Position numbers and translations under genes: made by a program. From Betaproteobacteria bacterium HGW-Betaproteobacteria-14 (lineage in GTDB: Bacteria; Pseudomonadota; Gammaproteobacteria; Burkholderiales; Rhodocyclaceae), in the NCBI GenBank assembly GCA_002840845.1, contig PHCS01000007.1:62001-126000 (forward strand): 64,000 nt of DNA, written 5' to 3'. Below the pieces are notes generated by a model. It did not search any database and was not told the DNA's origin. It was given only the letters and a program-made list of their open reading frames with translations. Positions 45,888 to 57,039 of this stretch are shown here, one piece after another (the stretch's first letter is position 1; each line of letters starts with the position of its first letter).

Positions 45888-45944
45888 AGCCCGACCCGGA
45901 CCTCCCACCGATTACGAGGAAAAGTCAGTCCCCGCAATACGGCG

Positions 45945-47450
45945 TCAGCGCCGCTTGCCGCCGAGGATCGAGCCGAGCACGCCGCGCAGCACCTGACGGC
46001 CGAGCTCCGAGCCGATGGCGCGGGCGGCGCTCTTCACCGCCGCCTCGCCCACCGACTGGCGGCCGCCGCGCGAGCCGCCGCCAAACAGATCGCCCAGCGT
46101 GCCGAGAATGCCGCCCCCGCCTTGCTGCCGGGGCGCTTGGGGTGCCGGCGCGGGCTGCGCCTCGGCCGCCTGTGCGGCACGCGCCTTGAGTTTCTCGTAG
46201 GCGGATTCGCGGTCCACCGCCTTCTCGTAGTGGCCGTAGAGCAGCGAGGCCCTGATCGCCGCGCCCCTTTCCCCGGCCGAGAGCGGCCCTATCCGCGAGG
46301 CCGGCGGCAGGATGAAGGCTCGCTCGACGACGCTTGGCCGGCCCTTCTCGTCGAGGAACGATACCAGCGCCTCGCCCACCGCCAGCTCGGTGATGGCCGC
46401 CTCGGTGTCGAGCTTCGGATTCTGCCGCAGCGTCTGCGCCGCCGTCTTCACCGCCTTCTGGTCGCGTGGCGTGAAGGCGCGCAGGGCGTGCTGCACGCGG
46501 TTGCCGAGCTGGCCGAGCACCGTCTCCGGCACGTCGAGCGGGTTCTGCGTGACGAAGTAGACGCCGACGCCCTTGGAGCGGATCAGGCGCACCACCTGCT
46601 CGATCTTCTCCAGCAGCGCCGCGGGCGCCTCATTGAAGAGCAGGTGCGCCTCGTCGAAGAAGAACACCAGCTTGGGCTTGTCCAGGTCTCCCGCCTCGGG
46701 CAACTGCTCGAAGAGCTCCGCCAGCAGCCACAGCAGGAAGGTCGAGTACAGGCGCGGCGCGTTGAGCAGCCTGTCGGCAGCAAGGATGTTGACGACGCCA
46801 CGGCCCTTCTCATCCGTCTGCATCAGGTCGGCGATGTCGAGCATCGGCTCGCCGAAGAAGCTGGCGCCGCCCTGCTCCTCGATCTGCAGCAGGGCGCGCT
46901 GGATGGCGCCGACGGAGGCGGCCGAGACATTGCCGTATTCGGTGGTGAACTGCTTGGCGTTCTCGCCGACGTGCTGCACCATGGCGCGCAGGTCCTTCAG
47001 GTCCAGCAGCAGCAGGCCGGCGTCGTCGGCGATGCGGAAGACAATCTGCAGCACGCCGGCCTGGGTGTCGTTGAGATTGAGCAGGCGCCCGAGCAGCAGC
47101 GGCCCCATGTCGGAAACCGTGGCGCGCACCGGATGGCCCGCTGTGCCGAAAACATCCCAGAACACTGCCGGGAAAGCCGCCGGCATCGGTTCGGCCATGC
47201 CGTGGGCCTGAAGCCGCTCCTTCAGCTTCAACGTTATCGCGCCAGCAGCGGCAAGGCCGGAGAGGTCACCCTTCACATCGGCCATGAACACCGGCACGCC
47301 GGCGCTGGAGAAGCGCTCCGCCAGCACCTGCAGCGTGACGGTTTTGCCCGTGCCGGTGGCGCCGGTGATGAGGCCATGGCGGTTGGCCAGCGCCGGCAGC
47401 AACGCCAGTTCGAGTTCGCCGGATTTCGCGATAACGAGCGGCTGGGTCAT
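45945..47450 (-). CDS. DUF853/YjgR family HerA-like ATPase
   Basis: 501 residues from the ATG at 47450 (MTQPLVIAK); an upstream in-frame start would add 11 residues. Walker [13 protein letters not shown] near residue 30 and Walker [15 protein letters not shown] show a HerA/FtsK-type ATPase. [20 protein letters not shown] is a sensor-like motif. The C-terminal part is Ala/Pro/Gln-rich and ends in a Gly-rich segment with [10 protein letters not shown] and GSILGGKRR. Biological role is unknown. It is transcribed away from yebC. Confidence 0.88.
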   Translation of the reverse strand: MTQPLVIAKSGELELALLPALANRHGLITGATGTGKTVTLQVLAERFSSAGVPVFMADVKGDLSGLAAAGAITLKLKERLQAHGMAEPMPAAFPAVFWDVFGTAGHPVRATVSDMGPLLLGRLLNLNDTQAGVLQIVFRIADDAGLLLLDLKDLRAMVQHVGENAKQFTTEYGNVSAASVGAIQRALLQIEEQGGASFFGEPMLDIADLMQTDEKGRGVVNILAADRLLNAPRLYSTFLLWLLAELFEQLPEAGDLDKPKLVFFFDEAHLLFNEAPAALLEKIEQVVRLIRSKGVGVYFVTQNPLDVPETVLGQLGNRVQHALRAFTPRDQKAVKTAAQTLRQNPKLDTEAAITELAVGEALVSFLDEKGRPSVVERAFILPPASRIGPLSAGERGAAIRASLLYGHYEKAVDRESAYEKLKARAAQAAEAQPAPAPQAPRQQGGGGILGTLGDLFGGGSRGGRQSVGEAAVKSAARAIGSELGRQVLRGVLGSILGGKRR

Positions 47451-47515
47451 CTTGCGCGCCTTGGTGTGAGTGTAAAATCGCATTTTATCAGCAGCGTTTC
47501 GACGAGAGGTTCCAC

Positions 47516-48247
47516 ATGGCCGGCCACTCCAAATGGGCCAACATCCAGCACCGCAAGGGGCGCCAGGACGCCAAGCGCGGCAAGGTCTTCACCAAGCTCA
47601 TCAAGGAAATCACCGTCGCCGCCCGGATGGGCGGCAGCGACGCCGGCGCCAACCCGCGCCTGCGCCTGGCAATGGACAAGGCCTTCGACAACAACATGCC
47701 GAAGGACACCGTCGAGCGCGCCATCAAGCGCGGCGCCGGCGAGCTGGACGGCGCCAGCTACGAGGAGATCCGCTACGAAGGCTACGGCATCGGCGGCGCG
47801 GCGGTGATGGTGGACTGCCTCACCGACAACAAGACGCGCACCGTGGCGGAAGTGCGCCATGCCTTCACCAAGAACGGCGGCAACATGGGCGCTGAGGGCT
47901 CGGTCGCCTTCCAGTTCAAGCATTGCGGCCAGTTCATCTTCGCCCCCGGCACCAGTGAGGACAAGGCGATGGAGGCGGCGCTGGAAGCCGGCGCAGAGGA
48001 CGTGCAGAGCAACGAGGACGGCAGCATCGAAGTGATCTGCGCGCCGCAGGATTTCCATGCCGTGAAGGCCCGTCTGGAAAAAGCCGGCCTCAAGGCGGAA
48101 GTCGCCGACATCACCTTCAAGCCGCTCAACGACAGCGAACTCGCCGGCGAGGACGCCGCGAAAATGCAGAAGCTGCTCGACGCCATCGACGCGCTCGACG
48201 ACGTGCAGGAGGTCTATACGACCGCGGTCTTCAGTGAGGAGGGATGA
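47516..48247 (+). CDS. yebC: YebC/PmpR family protein
   Basis: 243 residues, full length. [18 protein letters not shown] is the family start and [15 protein letters not shown] marks the middle domain. Members were long called transcriptional regulators; recent work assigns some to ribosome function at proline-rich stretches. First of yebC-ruvC-ruvA, the usual proteobacterial order. Confidence 0.96.
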   Translation: MAGHSKWANIQHRKGRQDAKRGKVFTKLIKEITVAARMGGSDAGANPRLRLAMDKAFDNNMPKDTVERAIKRGAGELDGASYEEIRYEGYGIGGAAVMVDCLTDNKTRTVAEVRHAFTKNGGNMGAEGSVAFQFKHCGQFIFAPGTSEDKAMEAALEAGAEDVQSNEDGSIEVICAPQDFHAVKARLEKAGLKAEVADITFKPLNDSELAGEDAAKMQKLLDAIDALDDVQEVYTTAVFSEEG

Positions 48248-48250
48248 GGC

Positions 48251-48811
48251 GTGAGGGGTGAGGAGTCGAAAGCCGCCGGCGTCACTCCCATCCGCATCCT
48301 CGGCATCGATCCCGGTCTGCGCATCACGGGATTCGGCGTCATCGAAAAATTCGGCAGCCGCCTGAGCTACATCACCAGCGGCTGCGTCAGGACGCAGCAG
48401 GACGGCGCCCTGCCGCTGCGCCTGAAGACCATTCTCGACGGATTGCGCGAGGTCATCGCCGCCCACCGGCCGCAACAGGTCGCCGTGGAAATCGTCTTCG
48501 TCAACGTCAACCCCCAGTCCACCCTGCTGCTCGGCCAGGCGCGCGGCGCGGCCATTTGCGCGGCGGTGGACGCCGACCTGCCCATTGCCGAATACACCGC
48601 CCTGCAGGTCAAGCAGTCCGTAGTCGGCAACGGCCATGCCGCCAAGGAGCAGGTGCAGCACATGGTGCGCCGCCTGCTTGCCCTGCCGGGCGACCCCAGC
48701 CCGGATGCCGCCGATGCCCTGGCCTGCGCCATCTGCCATGCCCACGGCGGGCAGGGGCTGGGCAGCCTGCCCACCGCCGGCATGGCGGTGCGCCGCGGGC
48801 GGCTGCGCTAG
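48251..48811 (+). CDS. ruvC: Holliday junction resolvase RuvC
   Basis: 186 residues from a GTG at 48251 with GAGGAGG just upstream. The catalytic acids lie in [15 protein letters not shown] (Asp), [11 protein letters not shown] (Glu) and [11 protein letters not shown] (two Asp). The first dozen residues before IRILGIDPG are not conserved in the family. It is separated from ruvA by about 200 nt containing a terminator. Confidence 0.97.
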   Translation: MRGEESKAAGVTPIRILGIDPGLRITGFGVIEKFGSRLSYITSGCVRTQQDGALPLRLKTILDGLREVIAAHRPQQVAVEIVFVNVNPQSTLLLGQARGAAICAAVDADLPIAEYTALQVKQSVVGNGHAAKEQVQHMVRRLLALPGDPSPDAADALACAICHAHGGQGLGSLPTAGMAVRRGRLR

Positions 48812-48843
48812 GGCCTGCCCATAAGGACTGTTATCACCTTCGA

Positions 48844-48863
48844 CATCATCCGAACGGATGATG
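48844..48863. repeat. Inverted repeat in ruvC-ruvA gap
   Basis: CATCATCCG at 48844-48852 and CGGATGATG at 48855-48863 form a near-perfect palindrome with a two-base centre. It has no T run, so an operator is as likely as an RNA hairpin. Nothing else recognisable lies in 48864-48950. Confidence 0.4.
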
Positions 48864-48950
48864 CGGCCCATGCCTGGATACGGTTCAATGCGCCTGCAGG
48901 ACAGATCTTCCTCCCCTGCAAACCTTTTACACACGCCGTCCGTGTGCCAG

Positions 48951-48974
48951 GCGCCCGCAAGGGCGCTTTTTTTT
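48951..48974 (+). terminator. Rho-independent terminator after ruvC
   Basis: GCGCCC at 48951-48956, GCAA loop, GGGCGC at 48961-48966, then eight T. It ends the yebC-ruvC transcript, so ruvA must have its own promoter or rely on readthrough. Confidence 0.88.
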
Positions 48975-49018
48975 GCCGCTCCGCTACAATCCCCCCACCT
49001 CATCCACGGATAACGACC

Positions 49019-49588
49019 ATGATCGGACGCCTTACCGGCATCCTCGTCGAAAAGAATCCACCGCAGATCACGCTCGACGTGGCCGGCGTCGGCTACGAGA
49101 TCGACGTGCCCATGAGCACCTTCTACCACCTGCCCGCCACCGGTGAGAAGGCGACACTGCACACCCATCTGGCAGTGCGCGAGGACGCCCATCAGTTGTT
49201 CGGCTTCGCCACCGAAGCCGAACGCACCGCCTTCCGCCAGCTCCTGAAGGTGGCGGGCATCGGCGCGCGCACCGCCCTGGCGCTGCTTTCCGGGCTCTCG
49301 GTGGCCGAACTTGCCCAGGCGGTGGCGCAGCAGGAGACTGGCCGGCTGACAAAGATCCCCGGCATCGGCAAGAAGACGGCGGAGCGCCTGTTGCTGGAAC
49401 TGCGCGACAGGATGAAGGGGGTCGTGGCGGTGACGCCGGTGGCCTCATCGTCGAACGACATCCTCAATGCGCTCCTCACGCTTGGCTACAACGAGCGCGA
49501 GGCGCAGGCGGCGCTGAAGGCGCTGCCCGCCGACGTTTCCGTCTCCGACGGCATCCGCCAGGCGCTGAAGTCGCTTTCAAAAGCCTGA
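49019..49588 (+). CDS. ruvA: Holliday junction DNA helicase subunit RuvA
   Basis: 189 residues from the ATG at 49019 (MIGRLTGIL). The OB-fold domain, the two helix-hairpin-helix motifs ([20 protein letters not shown] and [19 protein letters not shown]) and the C-terminal RuvB-binding domain with [19 protein letters not shown] are all present. It holds the four-way junction for RuvB. Confidence 0.98.
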   Translation: MIGRLTGILVEKNPPQITLDVAGVGYEIDVPMSTFYHLPATGEKATLHTHLAVREDAHQLFGFATEAERTAFRQLLKVAGIGARTALALLSGLSVAELAQAVAQQETGRLTKIPGIGKKTAERLLLELRDRMKGVVAVTPVASSSNDILNALLTLGYNEREAQAALKALPADVSVSDGIRQALKSLSKA

Positions 49589-49635
49589 GCGGACTGGCAT
49601 TCGGCGCCTGGACGACGGGGTACAATTCCCGCAGC

Positions 49636-50681
49636 ATGGAAAACAAACAACTCGCCCGCATCGTTCTGGTGACCCTGCTGGCCCTCGGCTGCTTCCTCAT
49701 CCTGCAGCCCTTCGTCGCCGCGATCCTCTTCGCCGCCATCATCTGCGTCACCACCTGGCCCCTGCATGTCTGGCTGCTGACGCGGCTGGGCAATCGACCT
49801 GCACTGGCCTCGTCCTTCATGGCTCTGCTGCTGATGCTGGTGGTGCTGCTGCCGATGGTGCTGCTCGCTGCAGGTCTGGCCGACGCAGTGCCGCCACTGG
49901 CGGACAAGCTGCGCGCCCTGTTCGAACGCGCCATCCTCGGCCCGCCCGATTGGCTGAGCGGCATTCCCTTTGTCGGCGATCAGCTGGCCGCCTATTGGCA
50001 AGGCCTGACGGAGAGCCGGGAGGAATTGAACAAGCTGCTCAAGCAGTTCTACGATCCGACGCGCAAGTTGTTGCTGAAGATCGTCACCCTGACCGGCGAG
50101 GGCCTGCTGCAACTGGTGCTGGTCTTGTTCATCTCTTTCTTCATCTACCGCGACGGCACGGCCCTGGCCGAGCGCCTGAGCAACGGCAGTCGCAAGCTGG
50201 CGGGCGATCTGGGCGTGCACATGCTGTCCCTTTCCCGCGGCACGGTCATGGGCGTCATGGCCGGCATCGTCGGCACGGCCGCGGCGCAGGCCTTCGTGGC
50301 ACTGGTCGGCTTTCTCATCGCCGGCGTGCCGGGCGCCATGTTGCTTGCTGCAGCGATCTTTTTCCTCTCCATGATCCCGGTCGGTCCGCCGCTCATCTGG
50401 GGCGGCGCCGCCTACTGGCTCTATGATCAGGGCCAGACCGGCTGGGCGATCTTCATGGTCATCTGGGGCATGGCCGTCATCAGCAGCATAGACAATTTCG
50501 TCAAGCCGCTGCTCATCAGCCGCACCGCCAGCCTGCCGATCCTGCTCATCGCCCTGGGCGTTTTCGGCGGCGTGCTGGCCTTCGGCTTCATCGGCATATT
50601 CATCGGCCCGGTGCTGCTGGCGCTCGGTCTCGTCCTGGCAAATGAATGGACATCCTCTCTCCGGGAAATGGCGGCCAGGGA

Positions 50682-50685
<4 letters not shown>
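49636..50685 (+). CDS. AI-2E/PerM family membrane permease
   Basis: 349 residues with about eight membrane helices. An insert between helices 3 and 4 is periplasmic or cytoplasmic ([13 protein letters not shown]). [13 protein letters not shown], the [20 protein letters not shown] stretch and VPIGPPLIWG-like motif ([12 protein letters not shown]) and [11 protein letters not shown] are family signatures. Members include the Na+/H+ antiporter-like and autoinducer-2 exporters, and the substrate here is open. The last bases overlap the ruvB ATG. Confidence 0.88.
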
Positions 50686-51719
<1,034 letters not shown>

Positions 51720-51781
51720 CCCCGAATCGCCGTCTCCGGCGTTAACGCCGGACGACATGATCGCTGGAGTAAAATGCCCGC

Positions 51782-52207
51782 ATGACGCCTGTCAGCAAAT
51801 CCGCACCTGGAGCGTTCTCCTTTCCGGTGCGTGTGTATTACGAAGACACCGATACGGCAGGCATCGTCTATTACGCCGGCTATCTGCGTTTCATGGAAAG
51901 GGGGCGCACGGAATGGCTCAGGGCGCTGGGCATCGAGCAGATGCGCCTGGCGCAGGAGGCCGGCATCGTCTTTGCCGTGCGCTCGCTCAACATCGAATAC
52001 CTGAAGCCGGCCCGCCTGGACGACCTGCTCGCCGTGGTGACGGAACTGACTTTGCCCGGGCGCGCCCAGATCACGCTCGGCCAGCGCATTGAACGCGAGG
52101 GGGAAACCCTGGTCGAAGCGAGCGTCCGCATTGCCTGCCTGGACGCCAGAAAAATGAAGCCGGCCGCCATGCCGGAGGAGATCAGAAGAAAAATGGGAGC
52201 ATCATGA
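51782..52207 (+). CDS. ybgC: Tol-Pal associated acyl-CoA thioesterase YbgC
   Basis: 141 residues, hot-dog fold. VYYEDTDTAGIVYYAGYLRF holds the catalytic Asp of the 4-hydroxybenzoyl-CoA thioesterase-like family and FMERGRTEWLR follows. It hydrolyses short or acyl-ACP thioesters in phospholipid metabolism. It is the first gene of the Tol-Pal cluster but is separated from tolQ by about 250 nt of palindromic repeat. Confidence 0.95.
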   Translation: MTPVSKSAPGAFSFPVRVYYEDTDTAGIVYYAGYLRFMERGRTEWLRALGIEQMRLAQEAGIVFAVRSLNIEYLKPARLDDLLAVVTELTLPGRAQITLGQRIEREGETLVEASVRIACLDARKMKPAAMPEEIRRKMGAS

Positions 52208-52237
52208 GAAGCCATCTCAACAATCTCCGTGAGATGC

Positions 52238-52438
52238 GTTGTAGCCAAAAGCGTCGACTGCTAGACGCGCGGCGCCGCCAAGGGCCATCCCCTTGGCAAG
52301 ACGCGCAACGCCGCAGCCGGCGCTTTTGGCCACAACCCTCCGGGACGGACCTGCTGCGGGCGCATGGCGTCGTTGCTCGCTCCTTATTTGGATTAACCAA
52401 ACTGCGTCACTCGCGCCTAGCCCTGCACCCGCAGCAGG
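52238..52438. repeat. Two tandem palindromic elements between ybgC and tolQ
   Basis: Element A runs 52238-52336: GTTGTAGCCAAAAGCG at the left is mirrored by CGCTTTTGGCCACAAC at 52321-52336 (15 of 16 pair), with inner CCAAGG/CCTTGG and a duplicated GACGCGC-xx-CGCCGC. Element B runs 52350-52438 with ends CCTGCTGCGGG and CCCGCAGCAGG (11 bp). No coding sequence is apparent. They look like non-autonomous repeat elements inside the cluster. Confidence 0.75.
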
Positions 52439-52465
52439 CCCGTCGCACTCATGGAGATTATTGAG

Positions 52466-53146
52466 ATGGCTTCTGTCACCACGGATATGTCCATCCTTTC
52501 CCTCATCGCCGGCGCCAGCATCCTCGTCAAGGGCGTCATGCTGCTGCTGGCGGCGGTGTCATTCATGTCCTGGTACTGGATCTTCCGCAAGTGGTTCGCC
52601 ATCCGCGACGCGCGCGCCAAGACCGACCAGTTCGAGCGCGACTTCTGGAGCGGCGGCGACCTCAATTCCCTCTATCAGAGCGCAGTCAATGATCGTCACA
52701 GCGCAGGGGCGCTGGAGCGCATCTTCGAGGCCGGCTACCGCGAGTTCACCAAGCTGCGCGGGCAGAAGTCGCTCGACCCCGCCACCGTCGTGGACGGCGC
52801 GCGGCGCGCCATGCGCGCCACCTACCAGCGCGAGATGGACCATCTCGAGGCGCACCTGGCGTTCCTTGCCTCGGTCGGCTCGGTCAGCCCCTACGTCGGC
52901 CTGTTCGGCACGGTATGGGGCATCATGAACGCCTTCCGCGGCCTGGCCAATGTCAGCTCGGCCACCCTGGCGCACGTCGCGCCGGGCATCGCCGAGGCGC
53001 TGGTCGCCACCGCCATCGGCCTCTTCGCCGCCATTCCCGCCGTGGTCGCCTACAACCGCTTCGCCCACGACATCGACCGCGTCAGCATCCGCTTCGAGAG
53101 CTTCATGGAAGAGTTCTCCAACATCCTGCAGCGGCAACAAAGATAA
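52466..53146 (+). CDS. tolQ: Tol-Pal system proton channel subunit TolQ
   Basis: 226 residues from the ATG at 52466 (MASVTTDMS), which has GGAG nine bases upstream. An ATG at 52451 is in frame but follows directly on the repeat block without a ribosome binding site. Three membrane helices are expected, with VSPYVGLFGTVWGIMNAFRGL and PGIAEALVATAIGLFAAIPAV (in part) as signatures. With TolR it powers TolA during outer-membrane constriction. Confidence 0.96.
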   Translation: MASVTTDMSILSLIAGASILVKGVMLLLAAVSFMSWYWIFRKWFAIRDARAKTDQFERDFWSGGDLNSLYQSAVNDRHSAGALERIFEAGYREFTKLRGQKSLDPATVVDGARRAMRATYQREMDHLEAHLAFLASVGSVSPYVGLFGTVWGIMNAFRGLANVSSATLAHVAPGIAEALVATAIGLFAAIPAVVAYNRFAHDIDRVSIRFESFMEEFSNILQRQQR

Positions 53147-53147
53147 T

Positions 53148-53552
53148 ATGCGCCAGCGCCGCCTCATGAACCAGATCAACGTCGTGCCGTATATCGACGT
53201 GATGCTGGTGCTGCTCGTCATCTTCATGGTGACGGCGCCGCTCATCCAGGTCGCGACGGTGGACGTGCCGACGGTGGGCAAGGCTTCCCAGGCGCCATCC
53301 GACCCCTTGCAGGTGATCGTCAAGGCGGACCAGACGCTGGCTTTCCGCGCCACGCCCAACGATGCTCCGCGCGACGTCACGCGGGATGAATTGGTCGGCC
53401 TGGTGACGGAAGCCCAAAAGAAGAACCCGCAACAGGCCGTCGTCGTCGCCGGCGACAAGAATGTGCGCTACGAGGCCGTCATGCAGGTGATGGACGCGCT
53501 GCAGAAGCAGCAAGTCGCCCGCGTCGGCCTGCTGGTGCAGCAGGGGCAATGA
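53148..53552 (+). CDS. tolR: Tol-Pal system protein TolR
   Basis: 134 residues from the ATG at 53148, one base after the tolQ stop. The membrane helix carries the proton-carrying Asp in VVPYIDVMLVLLVIFMV, and the periplasmic domain ends with VARVGLLVQQGQ. Homologous to ExbD at 18.3 kb. It overlaps tolA by 4 nt. Confidence 0.96.
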   Translation: MRQRRLMNQINVVPYIDVMLVLLVIFMVTAPLIQVATVDVPTVGKASQAPSDPLQVIVKADQTLAFRATPNDAPRDVTRDELVGLVTEAQKKNPQQAVVVAGDKNVRYEAVMQVMDALQKQQVARVGLLVQQGQ

Positions 53553-54325
53553 GCGCAGTTTTTGAACCGCGCGAGGAGCCCGGCAGGAAAGTCTCGGCCG
53601 CATTCGCTGCGCTGGTGCATATCGCCCTGGCGGCCCTGCTGATCTACGGCATCCGCTGGCAGACGGCACCGCCTGCCGCGGTCGAAGTGGAGCTCGTGCG
53701 CGCCGTTCCGGCGCCCCCTTCCCCCGCCATCTTGCCACCGCGGCCCGAACCTGCGCCTGTGCCCAAGCTCGAACCCAAGCCGGAGCCCAAACCGGAACCG
53801 AAGGTCGAACCAAAGCCTGCACCGCCCAAGCCGGACATTGCCATCAAAGAAAAACCCAAGCCCAAGGCGGAACCCAAGCCGGAGCCCAAGCCGAAGCCGA
53901 AAGCCGAGCCCAAACCTGAGCCCGACAGGGCGAGCCGCCAGCTCATGGCGGAAGCATTGAAGCGCGAGCAGCAGCAAATCGAGGCTCGAAAGGCCGAGCA
54001 GGAACTGGCGCAGGTGATTGCGTCCCAGGCTGCGTCGGCACGCAACAAGGCCGCGGCCGATTACATCGGCAAAATCAAGGGCAAGATCAAGGGCAATATC
54101 GTGCTGCCGCCAGACATCAAGGGGAACCCCGAGGCGATTTTCGATGTCGTCCAACTGCCCAGCGGCGAAATACTCAGCGTCAAGCTGAGGAAATCCAGCG
54201 GGCATGCCGCTTATGACAGCGCAGTTGAACGCGCCATCCTCAAGTCGAGCCCGCTGCCCAAGCCGGAACAGGGCGATCTTTTCAGTCGTAGCCTGGAGTT
54301 GAAGTTCCGCCCCCTGGAGGAATGA
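53549..54325 (+). CDS. tolA: Cell envelope integrity protein TolA
   Basis: 258 residues. An N-terminal membrane helix (about 15-37) is followed by a long KPEPKPEP-type Pro/Lys/Glu repeat region (about 60-130), then a short helical stretch and a TonB/TolA C-terminal domain (about 165-255, LPSGEILSVKLRKSSGHAAY). E. coli TolA has a long Ala-rich helix in place of the PK repeat, so this one resembles TonB in its linker. Connects TolQR to TolB-Pal. Confidence 0.93.
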   Translation: MSAVFEPREEPGRKVSAAFAALVHIALAALLIYGIRWQTAPPAAVEVELVRAVPAPPSPAILPPRPEPAPVPKLEPKPEPKPEPKVEPKPAPPKPDIAIKEKPKPKAEPKPEPKPKPKAEPKPEPDRASRQLMAEALKREQQQIEARKAEQELAQVIASQAASARNKAAADYIGKIKGKIKGNIVLPPDIKGNPEAIFDVVQLPSGEILSVKLRKSSGHAAYDSAVERAILKSSPLPKPEQGDLFSRSLELKFRPLEE

Positions 54326-54400
54326 CTCATGTGCAAGCAGCTTAAGCATGGCGGCCGTAGCTAAAATGTATAATTCAAGGATTACCAGCCCACCCGAACA

Positions 54401-55690
54401 ATGATGACCGACCTGATGAAGTCAGCCCTGTTGCGCGCCGCATTCGCCCTTGCCGTTTTTTCGCTGTCTTTTGCAGCGCGCGCCCAGCTCACCATCGAGA
54501 TCACCGGCGCCGGCGCCAACAGAATCCCCATTGCCATCACCGATTTCGTCGGCGAGCCCGGCGTCTCGCGTGCCGTCGCCTTGGTGGTGCGCGCCGACCT
54601 CGAGCGCAGCGGCCTGTTCAAACTGGTCGAAGCTGGCACGCCTCTGGCCGAGAACGCCGCCGTCAACTTCGCCGACTGGAAAGCGCGTGGCGCAGACGCC
54701 CTCGTCGTCGGCAGCGTTGCGCCAGCCGCAAACGGCCGCTTCGAAGTGCGTTTCCGCCTGCACGACGTGCAGAAGCAGGCCTCTCTGGGCGGCCTGGCGT
54801 ATGTCATGACCCCGCAGCAGGGGCGCGCCACGGGACACCGCATCGCCGATTTCGTCTATGAAAAGCTGCTCGGCGAGCCGGGCATCTTTTCCACCCGCAT
54901 TGCCTATGTCGTGAAAAGTCCCGGGCGTTTCGAGCTGCAGATCGCCGACGCCGACGGCATGAACGCGCAGACCGCGCTGGCCTCGCGCGAGCCGATCATC
55001 TCGCCGGCCTGGTCGCCCGACGGCACCCGCCTCGCCTACGTCTCCTTCGAGTCGAAGAAGCCGGTAGTCTATGTGCATTCGCTGGCCACCGGCCGGCGCC
55101 ATGTCGCCGCAAACTTCAAGGGCTCCAATTCCGCACCCGCCTGGTCGCCGGACGGCAACAAGCTGGCGGTGGTGCTGACCAAGGACGGCGCCTCCCAGCT
55201 CTATTCGCTGAATGCGGACGGCAGCGGCGTGGTGCGCCTGGCCTCTTCGGCCGGCATCGATACCGAGCCCTTCTTCTCGCCCGACGGCAAGTACATCTAC
55301 TTCACCTCGGACCGCGGCGGCAGCCCGCAGGCGTACCGCATCGAGGCGGGTGGCGGGACGGCACAACGCATCACCTTCGAGGGCAGCTACAACGTCACGC
55401 CGCGCCTGTCGCCCGACGGCAAGAGCATGGCGTATGTCTCCCGCAACGGCGGACGCTTCCAGCTCACCCTGATGGACCTCGCCACGCGCCAGACGCAGAT
55501 CCTCACGGACTCGGACAAGGACGAGTCGCCCAGCTTCGCGCCCAATGGCCGCATGATCCTCTACGCCTCCGAAATCGGCGGTCGCGGCGTCCTCGCCGCA
55601 GTATCCAGTGATGGCCGGGTCAAGCAGAAACTCTCGGTACAGGCGGGTGACGTGCGTGAGCCGGCATGGGGCCCTTTCTTGAAGAACTAA
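54401..55690 (+). CDS. tolB: Tol-Pal system beta-propeller protein TolB
   Basis: 429 residues. A signal peptide ends at AARA/QLT. The N-terminal alpha/beta domain (about 30-165) is followed by a six-bladed propeller with repeats of the type [16 protein letters not shown] and [14 protein letters not shown]. The start may be the ATG at 54401 or the one at 54416; neither has a strong ribosome binding site. It binds Pal and TolA. Confidence 0.97.
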   Translation: MMTDLMKSALLRAAFALAVFSLSFAARAQLTIEITGAGANRIPIAITDFVGEPGVSRAVALVVRADLERSGLFKLVEAGTPLAENAAVNFADWKARGADALVVGSVAPAANGRFEVRFRLHDVQKQASLGGLAYVMTPQQGRATGHRIADFVYEKLLGEPGIFSTRIAYVVKSPGRFELQIADADGMNAQTALASREPIISPAWSPDGTRLAYVSFESKKPVVYVHSLATGRRHVAANFKGSNSAPAWSPDGNKLAVVLTKDGASQLYSLNADGSGVVRLASSAGIDTEPFFSPDGKYIYFTSDRGGSPQAYRIEAGGGTAQRITFEGSYNVTPRLSPDGKSMAYVSRNGGRFQLTLMDLATRQTQILTDSDKDESPSFAPNGRMILYASEIGGRGVLAAVSSDGRVKQKLSVQAGDVREPAWGPFLKN

Positions 55691-55709
55691 TGACCTAATG
55701 GAGATGACG

Positions 55710-56243
55710 ATGAATATTCGCAATGGACTGATGATTGTTCTGGGAGCCACCCTGATTGCAGGCTGCGGCACGACCGGCGAAGCGGAGCAGCCCGGCGCCT
55801 CCGTGGAAGATCGCAGCGCGAGAAAGATCGATGGCGCCGAAGTCAAGCCGGTCACGGCAGTCGACCCGATGGGCGCAGCGCTGGCTGCGGTCAAGCAAGG
55901 GGTGCTCGCCAAGCGCAGCGTCTTCTTCGACTACGACAGCTATGTCATCAAGGACGAGTTCAAGTCCCTCGTCGAGGCGCACGCGCAGTTCCTCGTCGCC
56001 AATCCCAAAGTGAAGATGCTCATCCAGGGCAACGCCGACGAGCGCGGCAGCCGCGAGTACAACCTCGCGCTGGGCCAGAAGCGAGCCGAAGCGCTGAAGA
56101 AGATGCTCTCCCTCCTCGGCGCCCGCGAAGACCAGATCGAAGCCGTCAGCCTGGGTGAGGAAAAGCCGCGCTGCAGCGAAGGAAACGAGGCCTGTTGGTC
56201 GCAGAACCGCCGCGACGACATGCTCTATACCGGCGAGTTCTAA
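55710..56243 (+). CDS. pal: Peptidoglycan-associated lipoprotein Pal
   Basis: 177 residues from the ATG at 55710, which has GGAG at a good distance; earlier in-frame ATGs at 55698 and 55704 lack one. Lipobox LIAGC puts the lipid on Cys19. The OmpA-like domain shows FFDYDSYVIKDEF and NADERGSREYNLALGQKRA, which bind diaminopimelate in peptidoglycan. Confidence 0.97.
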   Translation: MNIRNGLMIVLGATLIAGCGTTGEAEQPGASVEDRSARKIDGAEVKPVTAVDPMGAALAAVKQGVLAKRSVFFDYDSYVIKDEFKSLVEAHAQFLVANPKVKMLIQGNADERGSREYNLALGQKRAEALKKMLSLLGAREDQIEAVSLGEEKPRCSEGNEACWSQNRRDDMLYTGEF

Positions 56244-56246
56244 GAC

Positions 56247-56972
56247 ATGCGGCGCCTCCTGCCATGGCTTTTCCTGCTGTCGGTACTGCCGGCCCAGGCC
56301 GGCCTGTTCGACGACCAGGAGGCGCGCAAGCGCCTCGACGACATGCGCTCCGAACTCGGCGCAAGGATGGACAAGCTCGAAGCGGCCTCACGGGGTCAGA
56401 TCGAACTGGCCAACCAGATCGAGGCACTCAAGGCGGAAGTGGCCAAACTGCGCGGGCAGGTCGAAGTGCTGACGCACGAAATCGAATCCACGCAAAAACG
56501 GCAGAAGGACTTCTACGTCGACCTCGACAACCGGCTGCGCAAGCTGGAGCCGCAGATCGGCGCAGAAGCCAAGCCTGCGGATGCCGCGGCCGACTCGGCT
56601 GCGGAAACCCGTGACTATGAATCCGCGCTGAACCTCTTCAAGTCCGGCAAGCACAAGGACGCGCTGAACGCCTTCCTCAACTTCATCAAGACCTATCCGG
56701 CCAGCCCATTCCTGCCGTCGGCGCACTACTGGGCCGGCAGCGCGCATTACCAGCTCGGCGAGTACAAGAAGGCCATGGAACTCTTCGGCAAACTGGCCGC
56801 TACCTGGCCTGACGATGCCAAGGCGCCTGACGCGTTGCTCGGCCAGGCGAACTGCCAGCAGGAATCCGGCGATGCCAAGGGCGTGAAGAAGACTCTGGAA
56901 ACACTTGTCGCCAAGTACCCAGCCAGCGCTGCGGCAACGGTGGCGAAGCAGCGCCTCGCCAAGAGGCGCTAG
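56247..56972 (+). CDS. cpoB: Cell division coordinator CpoB (YbgF)
   Basis: 241 residues. Signal peptide ending at AQA/GLF, a trimerising coiled coil (about 25-90) and TPR repeats (about 115-240, with YESALNLFKSGKHKDALNAF and SAHYWAGSAHYQLGEYKKA). It links PBP1B activity to Tol constriction. Last gene of the Tol-Pal cluster, 3 nt after pal. Confidence 0.95.
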   Translation: MRRLLPWLFLLSVLPAQAGLFDDQEARKRLDDMRSELGARMDKLEAASRGQIELANQIEALKAEVAKLRGQVEVLTHEIESTQKRQKDFYVDLDNRLRKLEPQIGAEAKPADAAADSAAETRDYESALNLFKSGKHKDALNAFLNFIKTYPASPFLPSAHYWAGSAHYQLGEYKKAMELFGKLAATWPDDAKAPDALLGQANCQQESGDAKGVKKTLETLVAKYPASAAATVAKQRLAKRR

Positions 56973-57039
56973 CACGGGCCGACCATTTCCCTGGTCATCG
57001 CGGCATGGTTGCTGCTCCGACGATCGCTAGGCAAGCAGC

